The notes under the pieces are model-generated. The model made no database searches, was not told the origin of the DNA, and saw only the letters and a program-made list of their open reading frames with translations. 64,000 nucleotides of DNA from a bacterium (GTDB lineage: Bacteria; Zixibacteria; MSB-5A5; CAIYYT01): NCBI GenBank assembly GCA_016708315.1, contig JADJGC010000011.1:24282-88281 (forward strand), given 5' to 3'. Below are positions 45,291 to 55,321 of the stretch, piece after piece. The translations under genes and the position numbers were made by a program. Position 1 is the stretch's first letter. Each line of letters opens with the position of its first letter.

Positions 45291-47299
45291 TGCAGTTTCT
45301 GCCGTAGTTTCCGTATCTGCATCATTGTTTCCATTGGATTGCATTCGGTCCGAGGCATGATTGCGAATGTTGTCGAGTACGGTAGCTGACATTCGAACTC
45401 AGTAGACAAGCTGATCGCCGGATACTTCACGCCATACGAGGGCGAAATCCAATTCGTCCCGATCTGAAATGGTTTGGTTTCATCACAATTGGCGAACAAC
45501 AAACCGCTCTCAGAACTTGCAGGCTTGAAGTGAATCAAGTAATTCTCAAGTGCTTCAATCCGCATGTTATCAACATGGAAATTGAACTGAAGCCGATGAG
45601 ACGAGCGGCCATGGACGTGGTCATGTATGAGAATAGCCTGACTGGACTTACACAGGTAAATTGACCGCCGGTGCGTCACAGCGTCATCGAGGCGGTTGTA
45701 GCAATCGTGTTCGGCAACTACCAAATCAAAGTCGTCGTTGCTTTGCCAATCAATGATCTTCGGCGTACCGTCGCTCCTTAGCAGGAACAGTAGGCCGCGC
45801 ACCATCCGGTTTTGTTCGCAGTTGTCAACCATTACTGTGTTGTGACTGCTCGTCGATCGATACTGGTTGCGAACATCTTCATCCACAGTATATTCGAACG
45901 AGCCCGGATCGACAAACACTGGCGTACCCCGATGCGCGAGAGTAAATGACAGCAGGTCATTGTGCTTATGATTGCCTAGTCCGGCAGTACCGACCGGGTT
46001 GGCATAGAAATTCAGTGTGAAGTCTCGCGAACGCATCTGGCAAATCCCCGACTCAGCCAAGTGAACGGAGTCTAAATGAGTGCCGGCTGCCTCACTGACT
46101 TTGGGAGTTGACAAACCAAAACAGGCGCACTCCGGAGTCGTCATTGTTGGATTGGTGCGAGTACCAGGCAGCAAAGACATTCCCAAGTCAACTATGTCGC
46201 GATAATCTCGGCCTTTGCGCCAAAACAACTTGAGAATTCGACCGTCATCATTGTCTCCGAAATTGTCAACTAAGCCATCGGCACCGCTGAATCGATCGAG
46301 ATTCATTACCATAAGTGACAGCCTGTTTCTGAACTGCTCTGAAAATTGGAAGTCGCACTTAGTCGACAGCAAATACGCCATCAAGAATATCTCTGTGACA
46401 AGCCCGTGATAGGGTAGGGAAGATTCATAATCGAGCCCGTCGCTATTTATCTGCGCCAGCATTTCCTTCTCGAATTCGTCGATAGCAAATTGCCGCCAGT
46501 TATTGGCACGGATCGTTTTGCCGAAAACTTCGCCGAGATAGAGAAGTCCCAAGAGATTGGTCAAGTAGTGGTTAGTATTGTGACCGTCGCCGGTTACTTC
46601 AAGATTTTCGTAAATCGACTTCGCGCCCTTGTACAACTCGACCGTCAGGAATTTGGAGAACTCCTCGCTGAATCTATGCTGTTGCGCAAAAGTCTGGTAC
46701 GCAACCAGCCAGTTTATGCATCGAATTGCTGTGTCCATCGGGCAGGACCAGTTGACGGTCTGCAGATATTCATTGCCTTCTGCCCACGACACCACCTGAT
46801 TGGCAAATTCGTTCGGATACGAATCGTCGCCGTTCTTGAGATAAGAAAGCGCCATTGGTAACAAGTGATTGCATCGCGACAACTCCCACGGAATCTTCAC
46901 ATCTGATCTGTCGCTAAGACTTACCAGCTTCTGCAGTCGATAATCGCGCTTATCCCAGCTCTTTCCGCTCTTGAAATCGGTACACCAATTAATTCGGGGA
47001 CCAAGATCAACGAGCCCTGATCCAAGCAGATCAAATCGGTGGCGCAGTGCATTTTGCGCAACCTCGCTCATGCGCGACCAGTCATCGGGATGGCTCTTCT
47101 CAATTCGTTGGAGTGTCTTTGATTCGGACGTCCCGGTGAGAATTAGCGGCAATCGATTAAGGGCAGCAACAAGGTGCTCACTGCCGATCTCGCGAATCAG
47201 TGCATCATCATCGACTCGCCGCTGAGGAACAAATGCACGGACGATCTTCAATTTGCGAATGACTTTGAAGCCAATTCGTTTCACTAAAGCTGTTTCCAT
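45284..47299 (-). CDS. Heparinase II/III-like polysaccharide lyase-family protein
   Basis: 671 residues. An alpha-helical toroid-like N-terminal half (WSCPMDTAIRCINWLVAYQ, GDGHNTNHYLTNLLGL) and a beta-rich C-terminal half (GNHKHNDLLSFTLAHRG, DPGSFEYTVDEDVRNQYRSTSSHNTVMVD) match the alginate-lyase/heparinase II-III fold. No signal peptide is apparent. In capsule and exopolysaccharide loci such proteins act as epimerase- or lyase-like modifying enzymes. It is followed and overlapped by the O-antigen ligase gene. Confidence 0.82.
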   Translation of the reverse strand: METALVKRIGFKVIRKLKIVRAFVPQRRVDDDALIREIGSEHLVAALNRLPLILTGTSESKTLQRIEKSHPDDWSRMSEVAQNALRHRFDLLGSGLVDLGPRINWCTDFKSGKSWDKRDYRLQKLVSLSDRSDVKIPWELSRCNHLLPMALSYLKNGDDSYPNEFANQVVSWAEGNEYLQTVNWSCPMDTAIRCINWLVAYQTFAQQHRFSEEFSKFLTVELYKGAKSIYENLEVTGDGHNTNHYLTNLLGLLYLGEVFGKTIRANNWRQFAIDEFEKEMLAQINSDGLDYESSLPYHGLVTEIFLMAYLLSTKCDFQFSEQFRNRLSLMVMNLDRFSGADGLVDNFGDNDDGRILKLFWRKGRDYRDIVDLGMSLLPGTRTNPTMTTPECACFGLSTPKVSEAAGTHLDSVHLAESGICQMRSRDFTLNFYANPVGTAGLGNHKHNDLLSFTLAHRGTPVFVDPGSFEYTVDEDVRNQYRSTSSHNTVMVDNCEQNRMVRGLLFLLRSDGTPKIIDWQSNDDFDLVVAEHDCYNRLDDAVTHRRSIYLCKSSQAILIHDHVHGRSSHRLQFNFHVDNMRIEALENYLIHFKPASSESGLLFANCDETKPFQIGTNWISPSYGVKYPAISLSTEFECQLPYSTTFAIMPRTECNPMETMMQIRKLRQKLQW

Positions 47300-47332
47300 T
47301 AGAGTCGCTCCTCGTTGGTTTCGTCTTCTATG

Positions 47333-48088
47333 TTATGGTGACTTAACTGTCCGTTGCATCGCGGCATTTGAGTGTGCTGCATTTGCCGGAAGAAGTCTGG
47401 CAAGATTCTGCTCATACATCTCTGTTGCGCCTGCATAGTCATCACTACGACCGATGTCGAGCCAAATACCTTCAAACGGGAAGGTCTGAATCTTCTTGTC
47501 GTTGTCGAGTAGCTTGTGAACTAGGTCCGGAAAATCAAAACGTGTCTCTGCCGGGATATAGGGAAGAACACTTGGCGAAATCACATAAATACCCATGCTG
47601 ACTTTCAACGAGTACTCCGGCTTTTCGATGTATTCGCACAGTCTCAGATTGCGGTCTGTTTCGAGAACTCCAAGATCGATCTTCACACGCTTGCTGTAAG
47701 CGGCAATCGTAATCTCGGCATTGGAATCGAGGTGCTTTTTGTAGAGTCCCGCGAAATCAAGATCCGTTAGAATGTCGCCGTTGAGCACGATTAACGGCTC
47801 GGGGAATTGCGGCAGCTTCGCCAATGGACCGGCTGTGCCAAGGGGCTGGTCCTCGTGAAGATAACTTATCGACACACCCCATTTTGAACCATCACCAAAG
47901 TATGCTTCAATCAGTTGATGCAAGTATCCGACGGCAAAGGTAATCTCATGCACTCCGTAGTGCCTCAGTTGCCGAACGAGTGTCTCAGCGATAGGGAAGT
48001 TGCCGACCGGCATCAACGGTTTCGGAAGAACTGTCGTGTAAGGACGCAGGCGCGTACCTTCGCCTCCCGCGAGAATTACTGCCTTCAT
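47333..48088 (-). CDS. Sugar-phosphate nucleotidyltransferase
   Basis: 251 residues. The N-terminus AVILAGGEGTRLRPYT and the PKPLMPVG motif define NDP-sugar pyrophosphorylases, and LIVLNGDILTDLDF carries the metal-binding Asp. It makes an NDP-activated sugar from sugar-1-phosphate and NTP; the sugar is not predictable. It starts inside the stop of the upstream Wzz-like gene (ATGA overlap). Confidence 0.88.
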   Translation of the reverse strand: MKAVILAGGEGTRLRPYTTVLPKPLMPVGNFPIAETLVRQLRHYGVHEITFAVGYLHQLIEAYFGDGSKWGVSISYLHEDQPLGTAGPLAKLPQFPEPLIVLNGDILTDLDFAGLYKKHLDSNAEITIAAYSKRVKIDLGVLETDRNLRLCEYIEKPEYSLKVSMGIYVISPSVLPYIPAETRFDFPDLVHKLLDNDKKIQTFPFEGIWLDIGRSDDYAGATEMYEQNLARLLPANAAHSNAAMQRTVKSP

Positions 48089-49146
48089 ACCTGTGCCTTC
48101 TTGCGAAGTGTGATCCGGTTCCGCACCGTCGCCACTCGCGAGCTGATATCACTTCGAAGTTTATCCACTTGTTGTAAGTCCTCTCGCGACATGTATCCGC
48201 GTATGTAATCGCCAAAAATCACGGCGCCAAATGCACACAATAGCGCTGCCAATGTTATCTGGACTATGTTTGATAAGCGTCGCGGTCCTGATTTCTCTTG
48301 AGGAATGATGGGAGTATCAAGCACCGCGACGACGGGTTTCTTGCGCTTGGCTTCGATGGTTGCCATTTCCAGTTGCTGTGCCAGGAGGGAATAAACCTCC
48401 CCGACTTCGGCGACCTTTCTGATCAGGCGCTCATGTTCAAGCTGCAACTCCGGCGAAGAGCCCATATAGTAATTGCGATTTTGTTCGCGGTATTGCATCA
48501 GTGAATCTTCTGCCGACTTAAGACGCGATTCAGTTTCCAGTAATCTCCCCTGCACGAATGAGCGATTCTCGTCAAGTCGCGCAAAACGCTCGCTCGAACA
48601 AAACGCATCCAATTGCTTGATGTACTCGGAGGCTACCAACTGAGCGAACTTCGCATCGGTCCATTCAAATTCAATCGAAACGATTCCAGTAGTCTTGTCT
48701 TTGCTGATCCTCGTGGCTGACGTCAGTGCCTTCATTGCTTCTATCGGATCACTCGAAATGACCTGTCCAATGGTTGTCGCTTCAAACTGCGTTGAAAGCT
48801 CGTGTGACAATGATGCTGCAAGCACGCGACTGCGGACGACGTCGGATTTCAAAATGTCGGGAAACAGCTGTGACGATGCAGTTGGGTCGGCATCACTTCG
48901 CATCAAGTCCAATGCAGGAATGGCACTTGCCAGCGATCCAAGAGCACTGCCGCCTCCTTGGTTTCCGGTAGGCAACAGCGTGCCGGTCGAAGTGTAGTAG
49001 TTTGGCTTGCTGAAATTCACAACAACGGCAGCAACGAATACAGCCGTAGTGAACCAGAATATTCGCCAACGCTGGGCTAGCAACAGGCGCGGTATTTTGG
49101 TTATCTCCATTTGCGCCGTTGATGAATTACCGAGTAAACGCTCCAT
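48085..49146 (-). CDS. Wzz/GNVR-type polysaccharide chain-length determinant
   Basis: About 353 residues. One helix near the N-terminus (IFWFTTAVFVAAVVVNF), an extracytoplasmic coiled-coil region (RLLETESRLKSAEDSLMQYREQ) and a C-terminal helix (IVQITLAALLCAFGAVIFG) form the usual two-helix hairpin topology. The P-rich segment before the second helix (LDTPIIPQEKSGP) is typical. GGAGGTC precedes the chosen ATG at 49146; ATG at 49110 is an alternative. Role: control of chain length during surface polysaccharide export. Confidence 0.82.
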   Translation of the reverse strand: MERLLGNSSTAQMEITKIPRLLLAQRWRIFWFTTAVFVAAVVVNFSKPNYYTSTGTLLPTGNQGGGSALGSLASAIPALDLMRSDADPTASSQLFPDILKSDVVRSRVLAASLSHELSTQFEATTIGQVISSDPIEAMKALTSATRISKDKTTGIVSIEFEWTDAKFAQLVASEYIKQLDAFCSSERFARLDENRSFVQGRLLETESRLKSAEDSLMQYREQNRNYYMGSSPELQLEHERLIRKVAEVGEVYSLLAQQLEMATIEAKRKKPVVAVLDTPIIPQEKSGPRRLSNIVQITLAALLCAFGAVIFGDYIRGYMSREDLQQVDKLRSDISSRVATVRNRITLRKKAQV

Positions 49147-49317
49147 TGACCTCCATGTCACGCCATACAAGTGCAAATCAGGTGCCGTTCTGTTTCATAA
49201 TTAAATTTGCGTTGCGGTTCAACGACTTAGAGGCAGGGGTTATGACTAATCTGAGGAGGAAACGAGCTCGGACGGAAAATCGTTCCGAGTTTGATGGACA
49301 AGAATTCTGCGGAAGGC

Positions 49318-49878
49318 CTATGCCCGGCGAAGCGACGGGTATTTAGCCGAAAGCCAGCGTTGAGTCAGGATGACGATCGCTCCACTAAACGCTCCGACAA
49401 TCGCACCAACCAACACATCAAGGGGATAATGTACTCCAACAGCAATTCGCGAGAAGCTAACCAAAGCTGCGAATCCAATCAGATACCACATCGTCTTGGG
49501 ATATTGATATGACAAGTAGATGGCCATTGCTACCGAATTGGCTGCATGCGACGAAGGAAACGACAATCCTTGCGAGCAGTTGACCAGCAAATGAAGCGGC
49601 TGTATTGTGTGGCAGGGGCGAATGCGGCCCACCAGCGGTTTGATTAGCTGTGCCGAAAGTTGATCCGCAAGCGCGACTGTTACGATACACGCAATCGCGG
49701 CGATACGTTCTTGCTTTTTCCCGAATATCAAGAGCCCCAAGACTATTACAGCAAACACGCCGCGAAGAAACCAGTGATTGGTCGCGATTGGCATGATAAA
49801 ATCAAACACCGGATTCGCGATGCCGCTGTTCAGGAGAACGAAAACCGCAGAGTCAATCTCGACGAGCCAATCAAGCAT
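49318..49878 (-). CDS. PAP2-family membrane phosphatase
   Basis: 186 residues with about five helices. The three phosphatase motifs are present: KPLVGRIRP, LSFPSSHAANS and SRIAVGVHYPLDV. Such enzymes dephosphorylate lipid phosphates, for example undecaprenyl diphosphate or phosphatidate. Next to the polysaccharide group, undecaprenyl phosphate recycling is plausible. The gap 49147-49317 shows no gene. Confidence 0.88.
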   Translation of the reverse strand: MLDWLVEIDSAVFVLLNSGIANPVFDFIMPIATNHWFLRGVFAVIVLGLLIFGKKQERIAAIACIVTVALADQLSAQLIKPLVGRIRPCHTIQPLHLLVNCSQGLSFPSSHAANSVAMAIYLSYQYPKTMWYLIGFAALVSFSRIAVGVHYPLDVLVGAIVGAFSGAIVILTQRWLSAKYPSLRRA

Positions 49879-50494
49879 GAGCAGCCCCTGTTATCTCCGC
49901 CACAATCTTGCCGTGAGAGCGGTCTCGCAGTGACGAAACGAACTCCTCGAATCGCGATAGGCGAATGGAGCTTAGTAATTCAACCTCGTCACTGTAACTC
50001 GTTTCGTCTGTCCTCAACTCAAAGTCGGAAAGAGTTTTCATCACGATGGAAGTCAGGTCGTGTGTAAACTTGATCCTGAACGGCTGCATAATAAGCCTCT
50101 CGACCACCTTGGAATTCTTGAGTACATCTTCCGCTGATTGACGGTATGCTCTCGCCAATCCGCCAGTGCCGAGTTTGACCCCGCCGAAGTAGCGTGTTAC
50201 CACAACCAATACGTCAGTTACATTACAGGATAGAATCGCATCATGAATCGGTCGACCCGCAGTGCCGCTGGGTTCGCCATCATCCGAGTAGCGGAATTCC
50301 TGTTTCGATTCCAAACCGACCAGATATGCAAAGCAGTTGTGAGTAGCGTCATAATACTGCCGACGAATCAACTCACACTCGCTTTCTGCGTGCTCGCGAG
50401 ATTTTGTGGGCACGACGGTGCCGATAAATCGCGAACGCTCGACTTTGATCTCTGTAGAGAACTTGGATTCAATGGTGAAGAATGAGTCTATCAA
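49871..50494 (-). CDS. YigZ/IMPACT family protein (UPF0029)
   Basis: 207 residues. The N-terminal UPF0029 domain shows EVERSRFIGTVVP, ATHNCFAYLVG, the YSDDGEPSGTAGRPIHDAI segment and VVVVTRYFGGVKLGTGGL, all conserved in the family, followed by a small ferredoxin-like domain. The biochemical function is poorly defined; family members are thought to interact with translation or ribosomes. It overlaps the PAP2 gene by eight bases. Confidence 0.9.
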   Translation of the reverse strand: MIDSFFTIESKFSTEIKVERSRFIGTVVPTKSREHAESECELIRRQYYDATHNCFAYLVGLESKQEFRYSDDGEPSGTAGRPIHDAILSCNVTDVLVVVTRYFGGVKLGTGGLARAYRQSAEDVLKNSKVVERLIMQPFRIKFTHDLTSIVMKTLSDFELRTDETSYSDEVELLSSIRLSRFEEFVSSLRDRSHGKIVAEITGAAHA

Positions 50495-50523
50495 GAAATT
50501 TCTGCTTTGCCGGTAGTCCCAAA

Positions 50524-51438
50524 CTACACCATGTAACGCAGGACCATTTTCCAGTCATCAGGATTCTTTAGTTCGACTGCGCCAACCTTGTTGGAAGCCG
50601 CGCCCTCCAGATTTGGATTGAAGCAGGTAAATAGCGACTTGCCTTGTCCCACGGTCTCGGCCATGGCGCTTACCGTTCCGCCGGTACCTGAGGTGATCTC
50701 TACAACAATTACCGACTTCGACATTCCCACGATGATTCGATTTCGTGCCAGAAGTTTCCCCGGTTCAACTGTCGCTTCTGGCGGATACTCTGATATCAGC
50801 AACCCACGCTCGATAATATTCTGTGCCAGTGGTTCGTTTTCAGGCGGGTAGATCTCATCGAATCCGCATCCCAAAACGGCTATTGTCTTTCCGTCGGACT
50901 TTAGTACGCCGATATGCGCTCCGCTGTCGATTCCGCGCGCCAACCCCGAGACGACAACTGTTCCCGTGGCGCCAATTGCGGCTCCGAGACGCACGCTCTC
51001 GGCAATCCCCTCTGCTGAGGCTTCATGCGAGCCAACTATTGCTACACAATTGTCGCGGCATATGTCAAGATTGCCACGGTAGTACAACAGTGGCGGCGGG
51101 TCAGGTTGCTCAAGCAGCGACTCTGGAAAAAACGGGTCGCAAATCGTCGTTACTCTTATTCCCCGATTCGCATAGTCTCCGAGACGGTCGCGAATCAATT
51201 CGGCATTGTGAATGCTGGCACGAATCTGCTCCTCTTTTTCCGGGCTCATTCGCGGTAAAGCGGCAATCTCTCCCGGCTCGGAATCAAAAATACCTTGTGG
51301 AGTGGCGAAATGCTGTATCAACTGCTGAAATGTTCGCGCGCCGACACCGCCATATTCTCGCAATGCCACGACCGCCACATCGAGTTCGGAATAGCTGATG
51401 GTAATCCTCCATGATAACGCTTCGTTGACCGGATACAT
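50524..51438 (-). CDS. dprA: DNA-processing protein DprA
   Basis: 304 residues. It has a helical N-terminal region and a Rossmann-like DNA-binding domain with VAIVGSHEASAEGI, SGLARGIDSGAHIGVLKSDG, AVLGCGFDEIYPPEN and RNRIIVGMSKSVIVVE. DprA loads RecA on incoming single-stranded DNA during transformation. The C-terminal winged-helix domain seen in some DprAs is absent; the protein ends soon after the Rossmann domain. Confidence 0.92.
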   Translation of the reverse strand: MYPVNEALSWRITISYSELDVAVVALREYGGVGARTFQQLIQHFATPQGIFDSEPGEIAALPRMSPEKEEQIRASIHNAELIRDRLGDYANRGIRVTTICDPFFPESLLEQPDPPPLLYYRGNLDICRDNCVAIVGSHEASAEGIAESVRLGAAIGATGTVVVSGLARGIDSGAHIGVLKSDGKTIAVLGCGFDEIYPPENEPLAQNIIERGLLISEYPPEATVEPGKLLARNRIIVGMSKSVIVVEITSGTGGTVSAMAETVGQGKSLFTCFNPNLEGAASNKVGAVELKNPDDWKMVLRYMV

Positions 51439-51570
51439 CTGGGAAACTTCCCTTCGAACTTAGCCTACTCTGACCATTCTGTCAAGCTGACAGGGGAGAT
51501 GAATCCATTTTTCGCCTTGATTTTCACGCTGTTGTATGCGTTATTAGTCAACTTTACGGAGCAATTTCTA

Positions 51571-52533
51571 ATGAAAAGATACGACGTTTACGCCATTGGC
51601 AATGCACTTGTAGACTTCCTGACCTTTGTCGACGACCAGTTCTTAATCGACAAAGGTATTCGCAAGGGCTTGATGACTCTTGTCGACCAACCTGCCGAGA
51701 AGATTCTGGAAGGGCTCGACCATCGGGAAATCGTCCGGTGCAGCGGCGGTTCGGCAGCCAACACAATTGTCGGACTCGCTTTACTTGGCGGCAAGGGCTG
51801 TTTTACAGGTAAAGTCGGCGATGATGATCTCGGCAAATTTTATGGCGCAAATCTTCAAGCTTCCGGTGTCGATTTGTACGTCAACCCGGATTCGAAACCG
51901 ACCGGCTCATGTATTTCTCTGGTATCCCCCGACGCAGAGCGCTCCATGCTCACTCATCTCGGCGCATCAACCCAGTTGAGCGATCTCGACATTCACCATG
52001 ATGCGCTAAAAGAGTCGCAGTATCTCTATGTCGAAGGCTATCTTTGGGATTCCCCTCCAGCACGCGCTGCCGCAATTCAGGCAATGGAGTGGGCGAAGCG
52101 CAATGATGTACGCATTGCGTTTACCTTCAGCGATCCGTGGTTAGTCGAGAGATTTCGCGATGACTTCACGCGTTTACTTGACACCTATATTGATGTGCTC
52201 TTCCTGAACGAGCGCGAAGCCGGTGAGATTACCGGATATGAAGATCCGCTTATGGCGTCAAAACAGCTAGCCAAGAAGGTGAAGCAGTTGTGCCTCACTC
52301 GCGGCGAAGAGGGCGCAATTATCGCCAACGAGGGGCGTCTTCGCTCGACACCACGTTTGGCCATTTCGAAAGTTGTGGATACTACCGGAGCCGGCGATCT
52401 GTATGCCGCAGGTGTCTTACGCGGACTTAGCCTTGGATTCGATCTTTCGACATCTTCAATGATCGGTGCAAGGGTAGCCGCCGCTGTCGTTGAGAAAGTC
52501 GGCGCTCGATTGACCCCTTCAGACCTTCACTAA
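51571..52533 (+). CDS. PfkB-family carbohydrate/adenosine kinase
   Basis: 320 residues from the ATG at 51571 (GGAG upstream); an earlier in-frame ATG adds a hydrophobic leader that looks like chance. It has DVYAIGNALVDFL, the RCSGGSAANTIVG substrate motif and the C-terminal anion-hole motif DTTGAGDLYAAGVLRG with the catalytic Asp. The N-terminal pattern resembles adenosine kinase-like sugar kinases, but the substrate cannot be fixed. Confidence 0.88.
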   Translation: MKRYDVYAIGNALVDFLTFVDDQFLIDKGIRKGLMTLVDQPAEKILEGLDHREIVRCSGGSAANTIVGLALLGGKGCFTGKVGDDDLGKFYGANLQASGVDLYVNPDSKPTGSCISLVSPDAERSMLTHLGASTQLSDLDIHHDALKESQYLYVEGYLWDSPPARAAAIQAMEWAKRNDVRIAFTFSDPWLVERFRDDFTRLLDTYIDVLFLNEREAGEITGYEDPLMASKQLAKKVKQLCLTRGEEGAIIANEGRLRSTPRLAISKVVDTTGAGDLYAAGVLRGLSLGFDLSTSSMIGARVAAAVVEKVGARLTPSDLH

Positions 52534-52568
52534 GTATTTCGGATTTGATTTAAAGGACGCGATTCAGT

Positions 52569-53387
52569 CTACTGAAGCATCACGACTGAAAGCGATGTTC
52601 CTTCGCCCGACGTATCGGAGAGCGTTTCCGCTCGTTTGATCTTCAATCTCCTTGCTGCATAGGCAATCGCTGCCAATGGAGCCGTGCTCGGCAATTGCGC
52701 ATTACGGAGGCGATCGTAGAGAGTACGCCACTCCAGCTTGCCGACAGCATCATCGATCTGATCGACCTTTCCTGTGTTGACAGGGGACTCGAACATCAAC
52801 TCTGAGCAGCCAACAATCAATGATCTTTGCGGGTCAACCACCGCAGAAAGTACCTCGCCGACTGCAACAACATTCGACTCGTCTTCGCTTCCCATGATTA
52901 TCGGGACAATGCGAAAGTCACCAAGCAACCTTTGCAGGAACGGCAGCAGCATTTCAATCGCATACTCGGCGTCCTTGCCCCCTGTGTGGCCGGTGCCGGC
53001 AAAAACTACGCGAGGGTGGCTATTCGCCATTCTTTCGGCAACGGGCAAATCCACAAAAACTCTCCCCAAGGGTGTATCGTAGGCTCCGCCGAGATAGACC
53101 GAATTGTAATCGAAGAAGTTCTGTTGAGCCGAAGCGACTAATATCACAGTCGAATATTTCTTATGATTGAGTGCACGAATTGCACCGAGTTCTCCGGCCA
53201 GATACAAGCTCTCTGATGTACACGATGTGACAATCGCGCCAATCTCGCCCTTTACTGATGTCGGTCTGGTCGTCGCGGCAATTCTCTTGTCAATGTTTCC
53301 GCTCAACACCGCCGGGTCTGCGGAGTATGATTCTCCGGCAAAACACGGCCTGCGAACCAGCTCAGGCTTCTGTAGCTTAACTTCCAT
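52569..53387 (-). CDS. MEMO1 family protein (AmmeMemoRadiSam system protein B)
   Basis: About 272 residues. The conserved RRPCFAGESYSADP, a stretch near residue 90 (QQNFFDYNSVYLGGAYDTPLG) and the GCSELMFES segment match the MEMO1 fold, related to extradiol dioxygenases. In bacteria and archaea it occurs with AMMECR1 and a radical-SAM protein, although neither is adjacent here. The first catalytic-type His is not evident in the usual H-P-H context, so activity is unclear. Start chosen at METVKLQ-like ATG 53387; further upstream ATGs exist. Confidence 0.78.
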   Translation of the reverse strand: MEVKLQKPELVRRPCFAGESYSADPAVLSGNIDKRIAATTRPTSVKGEIGAIVTSCTSESLYLAGELGAIRALNHKKYSTVILVASAQQNFFDYNSVYLGGAYDTPLGRVFVDLPVAERMANSHPRVVFAGTGHTGGKDAEYAIEMLLPFLQRLLGDFRIVPIIMGSEDESNVVAVGEVLSAVVDPQRSLIVGCSELMFESPVNTGKVDQIDDAVGKLEWRTLYDRLRNAQLPSTAPLAAIAYAARRLKIKRAETLSDTSGEGTSLSVVMLQ

Positions 53388-53523
53388 AGTGGCAAGATGG
53401 TAACGACTAAGTGACATCTGAGGCAAGCTAAATCGCGCGAATCGGCACCAAAGTTCGCGCCATTGCGATTGACCAGAAAAAGCCTTGACATCACTCCATC
53501 ATTATTATATAGAAGAACCTGAT

Positions 53524-54756
<1,233 letters not shown>

Positions 54757-55041
54757 TTGCTTTTCACCTCCTTTCAGTCTGGCAGAGTTATAGGATTTAA
54801 TGTCTTGAAGTTCATTGTTGTGCCTATCGAAACCACATCGATTCCCTTGTAGCCAGACAAGGGATGACAGGCTGCTAGGTACAAGCAATTGCCGTACCAA
54901 AATCGGTGACGCAAAGTTGTTCACAGAATTCAGCTGGCTCGGTGTGTATGATAAAGCACTCATTGGAACTCAAGATATACTGCTGCGCCGGATAATTCAA
55001 GAGCACTTCTCTTCTCATCGATTCGAAATTCCAACTCGCGA
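54757..55041. other. Integrase upstream region
   Basis: 285 bases between the integrase start and the excisionase-like gene. It carries the integrase ribosome site and probably its promoter. I see no clear direct repeats or a second attachment core. Confidence 0.4.
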
Positions 55042-55230
55042 TCATCTGGCGCCGCCTTTGGATTTTGTCTTCAGGTATTCGAGCACCTCTTTTTCGAGAA
55101 ATCTAACGTACTTGCCGAACTTGTAGTGAGGAATCTGCTCCGTGCCACTTTTCCGGGTACGGTCATAAATCCATGTCACCGGGACTCTTAATCGTCTAGC
55201 CAGCTCCTCGATATCCAAATAGTTATCCAT
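55042..55230 (-). CDS. Excisionase-like helix-turn-helix protein
   Basis: 62 residues, basic. DIEELARRLRVPVTWIYDRTRKSG is a MerR/excisionase-type helix-turn-helix (helix, turn, recognition helix beginning VTWIYD), followed by IPHYKFGKYVRF, the usual winged segment of AlpA/Xis or DNA-binding 'helix-turn-helix domain' proteins. It sits directly upstream of the integrase on the same strand, so it likely controls excision or directionality. Confidence 0.78.
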   Translation of the reverse strand: MDNYLDIEELARRLRVPVTWIYDRTRKSGTEQIPHYKFGKYVRFLEKEVLEYLKTKSKGGAR

Positions 55231-55321
55231 TTTCCCTCACTGGAATTCGCAACTCAGGAGATTCATTTATGAATCGACATGTTCACGAATCTGCTTTCTC
55301 AACACCCGTCGCACAGAATGG

